Source of the DNA: Leishmania infantum JPCM5
Lineage: Eukaryota > Euglenozoa > Kinetoplastea > Trypanosomatida > Trypanosomatidae
Assembly: GCF_000002875.2 (NCBI RefSeq)
Contig: NC_009390.2
Location: 94,917-158,916 of the forward strand
Length of the DNA stretch: 64,000 nucleotides
Reading direction: 5' to 3'
The position numbers and the translations under genes were made by a program. Under the pieces are notes generated by a model. It worked only from the letters and a program-made list of their open reading frames with translations, made no database searches and was not told the origin of the DNA. Positions within the stretch are counted from its first letter, which is position 1. Every line of letters starts with the position of its first letter. Positions 13,231-22,995 of the stretch are shown here, piece after piece.

Positions 13231-15108
13231 ATGACCGAATTTCAACGACTCGGCATCCAGCGCTGGCTCTCAGAGCAGTGCACGTACATGGCGCTGGAGA
13301 CCCCAACTCCGATTCAATGCAAGTGCATCCCGGCCATCCTGGCCGGCCGCCACGTCGTCGGCGGTGCCGCGACCGGCTCGGGTAAGACGGCCGCCTTTGC
13401 CCTTCCCATTCTACAGGCCCTCGCGGCCGACGCATACGGCGTCTTTGCCCTTGTGCTGACGCCGTCCAGGGAGTTGGCGTACCAGATCATTGACCAGTTT
13501 ATTGCCTTCGGCGCGCCGCTGCGGGTGCGCACGATGCTTGCTGTTGGCGGGGTGCCGACGGAAACGCAAGTGGACGCGCTGAAGGCACGGCCGCACATCG
13601 TCGCAGCGACGCCCGGACGGCTCCGCCACCTGCTGGGGGTATTCGCGCCGGAGGTGAAGAAGGCGTTCGCCCATCTACGCTACCTGGTGCTGGACGAGGC
13701 GGACCGGCTGACGGAGGGCGATATTCTGCGAGATGTCCAGTCGCTGATACGGCTGCTCCCGCCAACGCGGCAGCGACAGGTGCTGATGTTCACAGCAACG
13801 CTGCACCCTCGGCTCACCACGCTGGAGGCTCCGCAGGCGGAGCAGGGCTTACCGGCAAGCAGTGGTGCGGCAGGGGAGCGTGAAGGTCAAAACCTTGCTT
13901 CATCGCATTCACCGCCGCTGCAGCAGCCGCAGAACGGAGAGGTGGACGAAGCCGCAGAGCACTTCTCCCTGCTGGCAGAGCTCGGCATCACGGATGCATC
14001 AACCTTGGAGGTGGCGGTGGTGCAAGGAGCCATACAGGAAGGTCTCGGCCACGCCGCGGAAAGCGGAAGCACAGGTGCTGCTGGTGGGCCAATCAGCTCC
14101 GCGACGGCACCGACGCTTCCAGGAAGACCGACGTCGTTCCACCTACCAGCGACGCTCACACAAAACTACCTGTTCATCCCGAACATGGTGAAACTGCCGT
14201 ACCTCGTGGCGGCGCTGCGCTTGCAGGGCAAAGAGCAATCCACCATCGTCTACGTCAACTCCTGCCTGCGGGCAGAGCTGGTGCGGCTGACGCTGCAGCT
14301 GCTCGGCTTCCCAGTATGCAGCCTGGATTCGCTCCTGACACAGCAACACCGGCTTGATAGCGTGGCCAGCTTCAAGTTAGGCATCGCGCGCATTCTTGTC
14401 TGCACCGACATTGCGGCTCGCGGGCTCGATATCCCGGCCGTCAGCCTGGTGCTCCACTACGACGTGCCCAAGCACGCGGAGACGTACGTGCATCGTGTGG
14501 GCCGTACCGCGCGTGCCGGCCGCGAGGGCACTTCTGTCGCGCTCGTCACCGAGTACGACGTGAGTCTCGTGCAGCGCATCGAGAAGAAGATCGGCGCCAC
14601 GCTCACCCTGTGGAAGTCGCCAGCGGCGAAGGAGTCCGCGATTCTGTCGCTGCTGGACGAGGTGTCGTCCGCCAAGATCCAGGCGAGGCAGCAGGTGACA
14701 GAGCAGTTTGGTGCTCGTGTGCAGACGAACAAGGCGCACGCGGCCCGCAAAAAAGCGACTGCGGCGGCCGCGCGCTCTGCACGCTCCCCACGGCAGCGGC
14801 AGCAGCAGCAGGAGCAGCGCTTGCCCAGCGCAGAACCGAACGCTACTGCTAGCATGGCTGGCACGGCATCGCCCACCTCGCTCAGCGGGTTGAAGCGCGC
14901 TCGCAGGTCTGCCGCCACTGCCGAAGATGCACCCACCCAAGCAGGCGTCGTCGCGAAGAAGGCAAAGAAGGGCGCCGCGGTGCGCGGCTTGGCTGCCGAC
15001 GCCACCGCATCGCGGAGGAGCGCAACGCAGCAGCGGCCGGCCAAGAAGAGCGCGACCGGCGAGTCAGACCACAGTCCGGCTCGCAAGCGTGTAAAGGAGG
15101 CTGCATAG
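13231..15108 (+). CDS. DEAD-box RNA helicase, DDX49/Dbp8 type
   Basis: 625 residues. The helicase core shows, in order: Q motif (PTPIQ), motif I GAATGSGKT at 45-53, PSRELA, TPGR, DEAD at 155-158, motif III as TAT at 188-190 (usually SAT), YVNS, ARGLDIP and HRVGRTARAG from 421. YGVFALVLTPSRELAYQI and the FQRLGIQRWL start fit the DDX49/Dbp8 branch, nucleolar helicases needed for early 40S rRNA processing. An Ala/Gln-rich insertion of about 110 residues separates motif III from motif IV, and the last 130 residues are Lys/Ala-rich with nuclear-signal-like clusters. ATG 13231 is the first in frame and lies just after a strong pyrimidine tract and AG. Confidence 0.92.
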   Translation: MTEFQRLGIQRWLSEQCTYMALETPTPIQCKCIPAILAGRHVVGGAATGSGKTAAFALPILQALAADAYGVFALVLTPSRELAYQIIDQFIAFGAPLRVRTMLAVGGVPTETQVDALKARPHIVAATPGRLRHLLGVFAPEVKKAFAHLRYLVLDEADRLTEGDILRDVQSLIRLLPPTRQRQVLMFTATLHPRLTTLEAPQAEQGLPASSGAAGEREGQNLASSHSPPLQQPQNGEVDEAAEHFSLLAELGITDASTLEVAVVQGAIQEGLGHAAESGSTGAAGGPISSATAPTLPGRPTSFHLPATLTQNYLFIPNMVKLPYLVAALRLQGKEQSTIVYVNSCLRAELVRLTLQLLGFPVCSLDSLLTQQHRLDSVASFKLGIARILVCTDIAARGLDIPAVSLVLHYDVPKHAETYVHRVGRTARAGREGTSVALVTEYDVSLVQRIEKKIGATLTLWKSPAAKESAILSLLDEVSSAKIQARQQVTEQFGARVQTNKAHAARKKATAAAARSARSPRQRQQQQEQRLPSAEPNATASMAGTASPTSLSGLKRARRSAATAEDAPTQAGVVAKKAKKGAAVRGLAADATASRRSATQQRPAKKSATGESDHSPARKRVKEAA

Positions 15109-15920
15109 CACCCTCACGGCATGCACCGAGGCGCCCACGCATCGCGAGGGGGCGGGAGAGAGGAAGACCGAGGGGAAGGAAAGTGCGGGCATAGGTGCAG
15201 GGGGAGGGGAGGGCAGAATCGCTGCAGAGAAGACATTTTGCCGCCTCCCCCCCCCCCCTCTCTCATGTCTGTGTGTGTGTGTGTGTGTGTGTGATGTTGC
15301 TAGTCATTCTACGAGTAACCGTTAAACCTTTGTATGGCAGTACAAGCGCCGTGGGTGTATAGATACATGCATGTGTACGTGTGTGTGTGTGCATCGCACG
15401 GACACAGATGCGCACATGTACACACCTCTGCTCCTTCCCCCTCCCCTGCGCTGGTGATACACATAGGAAGATGTGACGTGTGCTCGGTGAAGATGGAGAG
15501 GGGAGAGGTGGTGTGGGCCATCGTCATACCCCATCCCCATCCTCGACACCCTCCCTTCTCTCCCACCTCCCTCGTGCAGGCCACACGTTGCCGTGAAGTC
15601 GCCGGCCAACAGAGGCTCCGACCCGCTGTGATTTCCCGTTGCACTCGTCCTCTCCCTCCCTCTCTCCCCTACCTCCTTCCCTCCCTGTGTATCTGCAATG
15701 CACGCCCGCATGGCGACCTCAGCCCGCCACACACGCACACACATACACATACAACCTGCATCATCTTCCCTCTCTTCCCTCCTCCCCCGGTTCTCTTGCG
15801 CGCAAGGCGTGCACGTCCTGCGTGAGACCACCACTGCATTGCGACTTTCTGCACCGATGCATACTCGAAGAAGGGGAGAGGGGCCTTCCACGCACACACA
15901 TCAATCAAGTAACCGTGCAG
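15109..15920 (+). other. spacer with GT repeat
   Basis: 0.8 kb. C homopolymer about 15247-15258, GT microsatellite 15269-15294, C/T-rich tract 15650-15690 and 15765-15795 ahead of the next gene. No gene seen. Confidence 0.5.
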
Positions 15921-16907
15921 ATGCCGTCCGATCGCGACCCCTCCGGGGATGGCTTCAACAACCCCTACGCGAATACCACCCTTGTTGGTAACTGGTTGGA
16001 GGACCGCCTGCAGCAGCGCATCGTGCACAAGCGCCGCGGCGGAGCGGCAGCGACATGGTGCGCACAGGGCATCTTTGAGGACCCGGCGGTGACGATGGCG
16101 CGGCACCCGGCAGAGGCGCAGGCGGCCCTCTTGCACAGCACCTACGAAGTCGACTACGGACATCGACTGGGAATGACGCAACGGACCGGCAGTGGTGGCA
16201 TGGACAACTCTGCTGCCGTCTCCACGCTGATGCGCGGTAGCAGGCACAACGCCAACGCTGCGGGCCCTGGCAGTGGCTCTTCCACGGCCAAGGGCGGAAT
16301 CGATAAAGTGCTTCTCTTCTCCGTCGACCCCGTCGCGGACCCGGCAGCGCCGCTGCCGCTCTCCACCAACGCCGACACGTACGGCGCCTTCTACTACGAA
16401 ACCGGCGACGGATCGGTCGATGTCAACGGGGCGCGGTACGCAGGCTCTTCAACGGGCGCCACCACCTCCTCGCCGGCTGACCGGGGGGACGGCGGGGTCA
16501 CTGCGCCACCCGCTGGCGCGGATCGTAACTTGTACGACAGCGTGTCACGCGCGGTAGCCGCTGCCGCTGCGCCGTCCTCCAGCTTTCGTATGCCCAGGGC
16601 TCAGATGCAGCGGGGTGCCAACGCCGACGCCACGTCGTCGTCGTTGCCAGTCCCGCGGCGCCACATGCTCAGCCGCGGCGTAGCGACGACAAGCACGTTT
16701 GGCCACACAGGATGGACACTCGCGTCCTCCTCCGCTACCTCAGCCGCTGGCCACGTTAGCGCGGCCCCCTGGCGACCGCCCCAGCGGCACCGACCGCCGA
16801 ACAAGGACAGCATGGACGGCGAGCGTTGGTGCTCATCGAAGCAAGCTGCGGACACGCCGGTAGAGCACTTCACGCTGCAGCAGCGCCTGCCGCCAGTGCG
16901 CATGTGA
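15921..16907 (+). CDS. hypothetical protein, possible CFAP107-like ciliary protein
   Basis: 328 residues, first in-frame ATG at 15921. The N-terminal segment FNNPYANTTLVGNWLEDRL (about residues 12-30) followed by a basic stretch and a YGHRLGMTQRT segment near 80 recalls, from memory, the start of CFAP107/C1orf158, a microtubule inner protein of axonemal doublets (YSTKVL-GNW-EER pattern). The rest is Ala/Ser/Gly-rich and probably disordered, with a more conserved-looking tail (PVEHFTLQQRLPPVRM). No signal or membrane segment. It sits directly upstream of the microtubule-associated repeat protein. The family link is a hypothesis; that the gene is real is supported by codon bias and by clean UTR-like flanks. 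Confidence 0.7.
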   Translation: MPSDRDPSGDGFNNPYANTTLVGNWLEDRLQQRIVHKRRGGAAATWCAQGIFEDPAVTMARHPAEAQAALLHSTYEVDYGHRLGMTQRTGSGGMDNSAAVSTLMRGSRHNANAAGPGSGSSTAKGGIDKVLLFSVDPVADPAAPLPLSTNADTYGAFYYETGDGSVDVNGARYAGSSTGATTSSPADRGDGGVTAPPAGADRNLYDSVSRAVAAAAAPSSSFRMPRAQMQRGANADATSSSLPVPRRHMLSRGVATTSTFGHTGWTLASSSATSAAGHVSAAPWRPPQRHRPPNKDSMDGERWCSSKQAADTPVEHFTLQQRLPPVRM

Positions 16908-18594
16908 GGCACGACCGCCGTCTCCAGAGTGTTGGGCGGGAAAGGGGGTTAAGTGCGGCACCGACCGGGACTAGCAAGGAATGAACGCTGGGAAAAAGCG
17001 CACGGCTGGGCCAAACGGCGCCCCTGCCCCGCCACGATCGCGCCCCGCCTCAGCGAGTCGCCTCTCCCGCATCTTAAACCCCGAAGTCGCCAAGGCGAGT
17101 GACGGCTCTCCAGGGCACGAAAACGGCGGCCCGCTCCTCTTCCTCGGAACGGTGATGTACATAGGCAGAAAACGGCAGACAGGCGCACACATCAACAAAA
17201 GACCGCGATGGCGATCTACAGGCACGCTGCTGGCGAACAATCCTCTCCCTGTGTCTCGTGCTAGCATGTCGGCGCGCCTGTGCTCGTGTGGTAGCCCCTC
17301 ACACGCACCACCACCACCGACTCTCTCACTCGCTCTTGGCTTGTGCGTCTCCCTGCCCGTGCAGTCGTCTCGCTATCCCTCACTCCCTCACCCCTCGCCT
17401 ACACTTTAGGCGTGGGTTGGGCGGGTCGTCTGCCTTTTTTTTTCCCACTTGGTCTGCTTGCTCCCCATGATGGAGAGAGGCGCTCACCGACGCGTCACCG
17501 TCTACCATTCGCTTTCCCCCGGCTCCACACAGCCCCGCCACCCGACGTCTCCATGTCGAGTTTGCCCCCATGCGCGTTTCGGCCGGTGTGCGCATGGGTT
17601 ACCGCAGGTGGGAGGGAGTCGGCAGAGGGCGATGACACAACGCGCAAGAGCGATTGCAGGCGAAAAGTGGACCTATGAGGATTTCGGCCGGCGAGCTTCG
17701 ACACGTGTCCGTGGGGCGTGCCAGGTGCAGGGCAGGGAGGGGGTGGGGTACAGTCAGAGGGGCACATATATACGTATACATCATGTACAGTCTCTACCAG
17801 TACACAGGCCGAGTGCATACCCACCGCCACAGACACATGCGCGCATGCACCGCACCAGGCACACAGCACTGTGAAAGCGTCTGCACAGTGTACAACGTCG
17901 CGTTGTTCACGCTACCACCGCCACACACACACACACACCACCACCACCACCGCACTTTCACCGCCACTCGTGCTCGCGTGGAGGTCAATGTCGCTCACCA
18001 ATGCCGACTCACGCTTCTTTACGAGCATAGACGGCGGAAGAAAGGGGGCAGGCGGGGGGCTCGTGTTGGCCTCGTAGCGCAGCTTCAACTCTGCACGTCG
18101 TGTCAAGCTGCGTGCCTCATCTCCATCTCTTTTCTCCTCATCCGCTCCGCCACACCTGCGGCCCTGTCCCCTCTTCGCGCCAGTTGGCCCCGCGCATCAC
18201 CCTCACCCACCCCCTTTCTATATAACTTCTCCACCCACACGCCACACTGCAGCTGACCCGCCCGCCCCCCCTCCTCTTTTCTACTCACTCTGCCGCACAC
18301 ACGCGCGCACACACAGCGAGACAGGGTACGCCGCAACAGAATCAGCCGGCGCATCCTCATCCACAACGGGCTGTTCCGTCCGCCGCTCTCTTCACCTTTC
18401 CGCCACGTATCAAATCCCTCAACCGCGTACATCCGCCACTCCCCTCCACCACCACCACCTGAGCCCTCACACAGCTCTCTCCCACTCTGCGTGACCCGTC
18501 CCTCCGTGCAACACCACCAACTGGGATCACCCACATCAACCACCCCAACAGAACCGACACTTCTTACGCGCCATACCACTACGACTCCTGCGCC
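16908..18594 (+). other. spacer
   Basis: 1.7 kb. It holds a T run at 17436-17444, a CA repeat at about 17922-17938 and C/T-rich blocks at 17380-17400 and 18420-18500 ahead of the repeat-protein gene. A 142-codon frame from ATG 16981 has no pyrimidine tract before it and no recognisable content, so I do not call it. Confidence 0.5.
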
Positions 18595-21500
18595 ATGTCC
18601 GGAGCCGTCGCCACCTTCACAAATCCGCGACTGCTCGAGCGCCCTGTCAATGAGCGCACCGAATATGAAGATGCCTACCAGTGGCGTGGGCTCCCAGAGA
18701 AGCCGCAAGACACACAGGAAGACATTAACAGCACCAACCCCTGTGTAGACCCCGCCATGTACAACACGACCACCAAGGACGCCTACAAGCAGTACGACCC
18801 CGACGCGTACAGGCGCGAGCTGCCGGCGGACGACGGCGAGGGCTACGAGAAGGCGCCCGTGGACCCCGCCATGTACAACACGACCACCAAGGACGCCTAC
18901 AAGCAGTACGACCCCGACGCGTACAGGCGCGAGCTGCCGGCGGACGACGGCGAGGGCTACGAGAAGGCGCCCGTGGACCCCGCCATGTACAACACGACCA
19001 CCAAGGACGCCTACAAGCAGTACGACCCCGACGCGTACAGGCGCGAGCTGCCGGCGGACGACGGCGAGGGCTACGAGAAGGCGCCCGTGGACCCCGCCAT
19101 GTACAACACGACCACCAAGGACGCCTACAAGAAGTACGACCCCGACGCGTACAGGCGCGAGCTGCCGGCGGACGACGGCGAGGGCTACGAGAAGGCGCCC
19201 GTGGACCCCGCCATGTACAACACGACCACCAAGGACGCCTACAAGCAGTACGACCCCGACGCGTACAGGCGCGAGCTGCCGGCGGACGACGGCGAGGGCT
19301 ACGAGAAGGCGCCCGTGGACCCCGCCATGTACAACACGACCACCAAGGACGCCTACAAGCAGTACGACCCCGACGCGTACAGGCGCGAGCTGCCGGCGGA
19401 CGACGGCGAGGGCTACGAGAAGGCGCCCGTGGACCCCGCCATGTACAACACGACCACCAAGGACGCCTACAAGAAGTACGACCCCGACGCGTACAGGCGC
19501 GAGCTGCCGGCGGACGACGGCGAGGGCTACGAGAAGGCGCCCGTGGACCCCGCCATGTACAACACGACCACCAAGGACGCCTACAAGAAGTACGACCCCG
19601 ACGCGTACAGGCGCGAGCTGCCGGCGGACGACGGCGAGGGCTACGAGAAGGTGCCCGTGGACCCCGCCATGTACAACACGACCACCAAGGACGCCTACAA
19701 GAAGTACGACCCCGACGCGTACAGGCGCGAGCTGCCGGCGGACGACGGCGAGGGCTACGAGAAGGCGCCCGTGGACCCCGCCATGTACAACACGACCACC
19801 AAGGACGCCTACAAGAAGTACGACCCCGACGCGTACAGGCGCGAGCTGCCGGCGGACGACGGCGAGGGCTACGAGAAGGCGCCCGTGGACCCCGCCATGT
19901 ACAACACGACCACCAAGGACGCCTACAAGCAGTACGACCCCGACGCGTACAGGCGCGAGCTGCCGGCGGACGACGGCGAGGGCTACGAGAAGGCGCCCGT
20001 GGACCCCGCCATGTACAACACGACCACCAAGGACGCCTACAAGCAGTACGACCCCGACGCGTACAGGCGCGAGCTGCCGGCGGACGACGGCGAGGGCTAC
20101 GAGAAGGCGCCCGTGGACCCCGCCATGTACAACACGACCACCAAGGACGCCTACAAGCAGTACGACCCCGACGCGTACAGGCGCGAGCTGCCGGCGGACG
20201 ACGGCGAGGGCTACGAGAAGGCGCCCGTGGACCCCGCCATGTACAACACGACCACCAAGGACGCCTACAAGCAGTACGACCCCGACGCGTACAGGCGCGA
20301 GCTGCCGGCGGACGACGGCGAGGGCTACGAGAAGGCGCCCGTGGACCCCGCCATGTACAACACGACCACCAAGGACGCCTACAAGCAGTACGACCCCGAC
20401 GCGTACAGGCGCGAGCTGCCGGCGGACGACGGCGAGGGCTACGAGAAGGCGCCCGTGGACCCCGCCATGTACAACACGACCACCAAGGACGCCTACAAGA
20501 AGTACGACCCCGACGCGTACAGGCGCGAGCTGCCGGCGGACGACGGCGAGGGCTACGAGAAGGTGCCCGTGGACCCCGCCATGTACAACACGACCACCAA
20601 GGACGCCTACAAGAAGTACGACCCCGACGCGTACAGGCGCGAGCTGCCGGCGGACGACGGCGAGGGCTACGAGAAGGCGCCCGTGGACCCCGCCATGTAC
20701 AACACGACCACCAAGGACGCCTACAAGCAGTACGACCCCGACGCGTACAGGCGCGAGCTGCCGGCGGACGACGGCGAGGGCTACGAGAAGGTGCCCGTGG
20801 ACCCCGCCATGTACAACACGACCACCAAGGACGCCTACAAGAAGTACGACCCCGACGCGTACAGGCGCGAGCTGCCGGCGGACGACGGCGAGGGCTACGA
20901 GAAGGCGCCCGTGGACCCCGCCATGTACAACACGACCACCAAGGACGCCTACAAGAAGTACGACCCCGACGCGTACAGGCGCGAGCTGCCGGCGGACGAC
21001 GGCGAGGGCTACGAGAAGGTGCCCGTGGACCCCGCCATGTACAACACGACCACCAAGGACGCCTACAAGAAGTACGACCCCGACGCGTACAGGCGCGAGC
21101 TGCCGGCGGACGACGGCGAGGGCTACGAGAAGGCGCCCGTGGACCCCGCCATGTACAACACGACCACCAAGGACGCCTACAAGCAGTACGACCCCGACGC
21201 GTACAGGCGCGAGCTGCCGGCGGACGACGGCGAGGGCTACGAGAAGGCGCCCGTGGACCCCGCCATGTACAACACGACCACCAAGGACGCCTACAAGAAG
21301 TACGACCCCGACGCGTACAGGCGCGAGCTGCCGGCGGACGACGGCGAGGGCTACGAGAAGGCGCCCGTGGACCCCGCCATGTACAACACGACCACCAAGG
21401 ACGCCTACAAGCAGTACGACCCCGACGCGTACAGGCGCGAGCTGCCGGCGGACGACGGCGAGGGCTACGAGAAGGCGCCCGTGGACCCCGCCATGTACAA

Positions 21501-22995
21501 CACGACCACCAAGGACGCCTACAAGCAGTACGACCCCGACGCGTACAGGCGCGAGCTGCCGGCGGACGACGGCGAGGGCTACGAGAAGGCGCCCGTGGAC
21601 CCCGCCATGTACAACACGACCACCAAGGACGCCTACAAGAAGTACGACCCCGACGCGTACAGGCGCGAGCTGCCGGCGGACGACGGCGAGGGCTACGAGA
21701 AGGCGCCCGTGGACCCCGCCATGTACAACACGACCACCAAGGACGCCTACAAGAAGTACGACCCCGACGCGTACAGGCGCGAGCTGCCGGCGGACGACGG
21801 CGAGGGCTACGAGAAGGCGCCCGTGGACCCCGCCATGTACAACACGACCACCAAGGACGCCTACAAGAAGTACGACCCCGACGCGTACAGGCGCGAGCTG
21901 CCGGCGGACGACGGCGAGGGCTACGAGAAGGCGCCCGTGGACCCCGCCATGTACAACACGACCACCAAGGACGCCTACAAGAAGTACGACCCCGACCCGA
22001 ACATTCGTGGCGCCGATGAGGTACCTTCTGAGGAGCAGTTAATACCGCTGTCCGAGAGGGCTTTTTCTAGGCCAGCGGAGAGGCACGTAGTTGTTTCGGC
22101 TGATGGCACTGCTGATGCTGCCCCGTCTCGTGTTGATGTTGCACAGAGGGTAGATCCTCGTATGCGCCGCGCGCAGGCTGACCTTGCAGGATACGAGAGT
22201 ACGTATGCGAAGGACTACAAGCCCGCGGTAAAGAAGGAGGAGGCAGTGCCTGCTTCAGCTGCTGTGCCCGATACTTCTGCGGAGAAGCCGGACCCGCGCA
22301 AGCGGCGCGCCCCTGCAGACCTTAGCAGCTACGAGAGCACATATGCGAAGGACTACGGCCGCTCTGATGGTGCACCCGCTTCGTTGGTGGAAAAGCCGGT
22401 TGTGCCGCCGTTGAGGATTCCTAGTGAAATGAAGTCGGTGAAGAAGAACGGAACCGCGCGTACTTCGGTGCGCGAGCCCACCGCCGGCAGGCAGACAAAG
22501 AGAAGCGCGGCGCCGGCTGCTAAGGCGCAAGCACAGGTCTCCCCGTCCGCCTCAGCAGAGGAAGCGCCGGCCAAGAAGGCGCTGCAGGTAGCTCCAGCGA
22601 AGAAGGGTGAGCCAGCCGCGTCGCGGCCGCGTCCGAAGGGATCGTACGAGACTGAATACAACAAGAACTACCGTGCCTACAGCAGCAAACCCACCCCGGT
22701 CGAGACCCCGCATCGCACGCAGGCTTGCGTCCATCACGTGGACCCGGCCTTCTACACCACCACCTGCAGCTCTGCCTACGTGGCGCCAGCCGCGGCACCG
22801 GTGCGTTCGGCCTTTACACGCCCGACAGTATCGGTGCGTCACGTGGACCCGGCCTTCTACACCACCACCTGCAGCTCTGCCTACGTGGCGCCAGCCGCGG
22901 CACCGGTGCGTTCGGCCTTTACACGCCCGACAGTATCGGTGCGTCACGTGGACCCTAGCATGTACGTCAGCACAAGCCGTGCCGCTTACGCGTAA
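18595..22995 (+). CDS. MARP-like repetitive microtubule-associated protein
   Basis: 1466 residues. After a 50-residue unique N-terminus come 28 complete 38-residue repeats and one 20-residue partial copy (residues 51 to about 1134), each starting VDPAMYNTTTKDAYK. The C-terminal 330 residues hold two degenerate units (ESTYAKDYK, ESTYAKDYG), a YETEYNKNYRAY unit, and two identical 35-residue units starting HVDPAFYTTTCSSAY, closing with HVDPSMYVSTSRAAYA. Thirty-eight-residue near-identical repeats are the hallmark of the T. brucei MARP proteins of the subpellicular microtubule corset, and L. major has an annotated microtubule-associated protein at the equivalent locus (from memory). Likely role: lattice binding and stabilisation of cortical or axonemal microtubules. 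No membrane or signal segment. ATG 18595 is the first in frame. Confidence 0.85.
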   Translation: MSGAVATFTNPRLLERPVNERTEYEDAYQWRGLPEKPQDTQEDINSTNPCVDPAMYNTTTKDAYKQYDPDAYRRELPADDGEGYEKAPVDPAMYNTTTKDAYKQYDPDAYRRELPADDGEGYEKAPVDPAMYNTTTKDAYKQYDPDAYRRELPADDGEGYEKAPVDPAMYNTTTKDAYKKYDPDAYRRELPADDGEGYEKAPVDPAMYNTTTKDAYKQYDPDAYRRELPADDGEGYEKAPVDPAMYNTTTKDAYKQYDPDAYRRELPADDGEGYEKAPVDPAMYNTTTKDAYKKYDPDAYRRELPADDGEGYEKAPVDPAMYNTTTKDAYKKYDPDAYRRELPADDGEGYEKVPVDPAMYNTTTKDAYKKYDPDAYRRELPADDGEGYEKAPVDPAMYNTTTKDAYKKYDPDAYRRELPADDGEGYEKAPVDPAMYNTTTKDAYKQYDPDAYRRELPADDGEGYEKAPVDPAMYNTTTKDAYKQYDPDAYRRELPADDGEGYEKAPVDPAMYNTTTKDAYKQYDPDAYRRELPADDGEGYEKAPVDPAMYNTTTKDAYKQYDPDAYRRELPADDGEGYEKAPVDPAMYNTTTKDAYKQYDPDAYRRELPADDGEGYEKAPVDPAMYNTTTKDAYKKYDPDAYRRELPADDGEGYEKVPVDPAMYNTTTKDAYKKYDPDAYRRELPADDGEGYEKAPVDPAMYNTTTKDAYKQYDPDAYRRELPADDGEGYEKVPVDPAMYNTTTKDAYKKYDPDAYRRELPADDGEGYEKAPVDPAMYNTTTKDAYKKYDPDAYRRELPADDGEGYEKVPVDPAMYNTTTKDAYKKYDPDAYRRELPADDGEGYEKAPVDPAMYNTTTKDAYKQYDPDAYRRELPADDGEGYEKAPVDPAMYNTTTKDAYKKYDPDAYRRELPADDGEGYEKAPVDPAMYNTTTKDAYKQYDPDAYRRELPADDGEGYEKAPVDPAMYNTTTKDAYKQYDPDAYRRELPADDGEGYEKAPVDPAMYNTTTKDAYKKYDPDAYRRELPADDGEGYEKAPVDPAMYNTTTKDAYKKYDPDAYRRELPADDGEGYEKAPVDPAMYNTTTKDAYKKYDPDAYRRELPADDGEGYEKAPVDPAMYNTTTKDAYKKYDPDPNIRGADEVPSEEQLIPLSERAFSRPAERHVVVSADGTADAAPSRVDVAQRVDPRMRRAQADLAGYESTYAKDYKPAVKKEEAVPASAAVPDTSAEKPDPRKRRAPADLSSYESTYAKDYGRSDGAPASLVEKPVVPPLRIPSEMKSVKKNGTARTSVREPTAGRQTKRSAAPAAKAQAQVSPSASAEEAPAKKALQVAPAKKGEPAASRPRPKGSYETEYNKNYRAYSSKPTPVETPHRTQACVHHVDPAFYTTTCSSAYVAPAAAPVRSAFTRPTVSVRHVDPAFYTTTCSSAYVAPAAAPVRSAFTRPTVSVRHVDPSMYVSTSRAAYA
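18745..21996 (+). repeat. 114-bp tandem array, 28 full copies plus one 60-bp partial
   Basis: In-frame repeats of 114 bp from 18745; the last full copy ends at 21936 and a 60-bp partial copy ends at 21996. By reading all copies, only two nucleotide positions vary: codon 16 (CAG/AAG, Gln/Lys) and codon 37 (GCG/GTG, Ala/Val). Synonymous positions are otherwise fixed, so the array is being homogenised. Confidence 0.97.
22735..22944 (+). repeat. two identical 105-bp tandem units
   Basis: Units at 22735-22839 and 22840-22944 encode the same 35 residues starting HVDPAFYTTTCSSAY. They share the VDP-x-x-Y-x-x-T signature with the 38-residue array but differ in length and sequence. Confidence 0.9.

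Noticed and set aside
16981..17409. 142-codon frame starting at a real ATG
   Set aside because: No preceding pyrimidine tract, second half is low-complexity, no recognisable domain.
18745..21996. CRISPR-like regular repeat array
   Set aside because: The 114-bp units are contiguous, in frame and coding, with no spacers; this is a protein repeat in a eukaryote.
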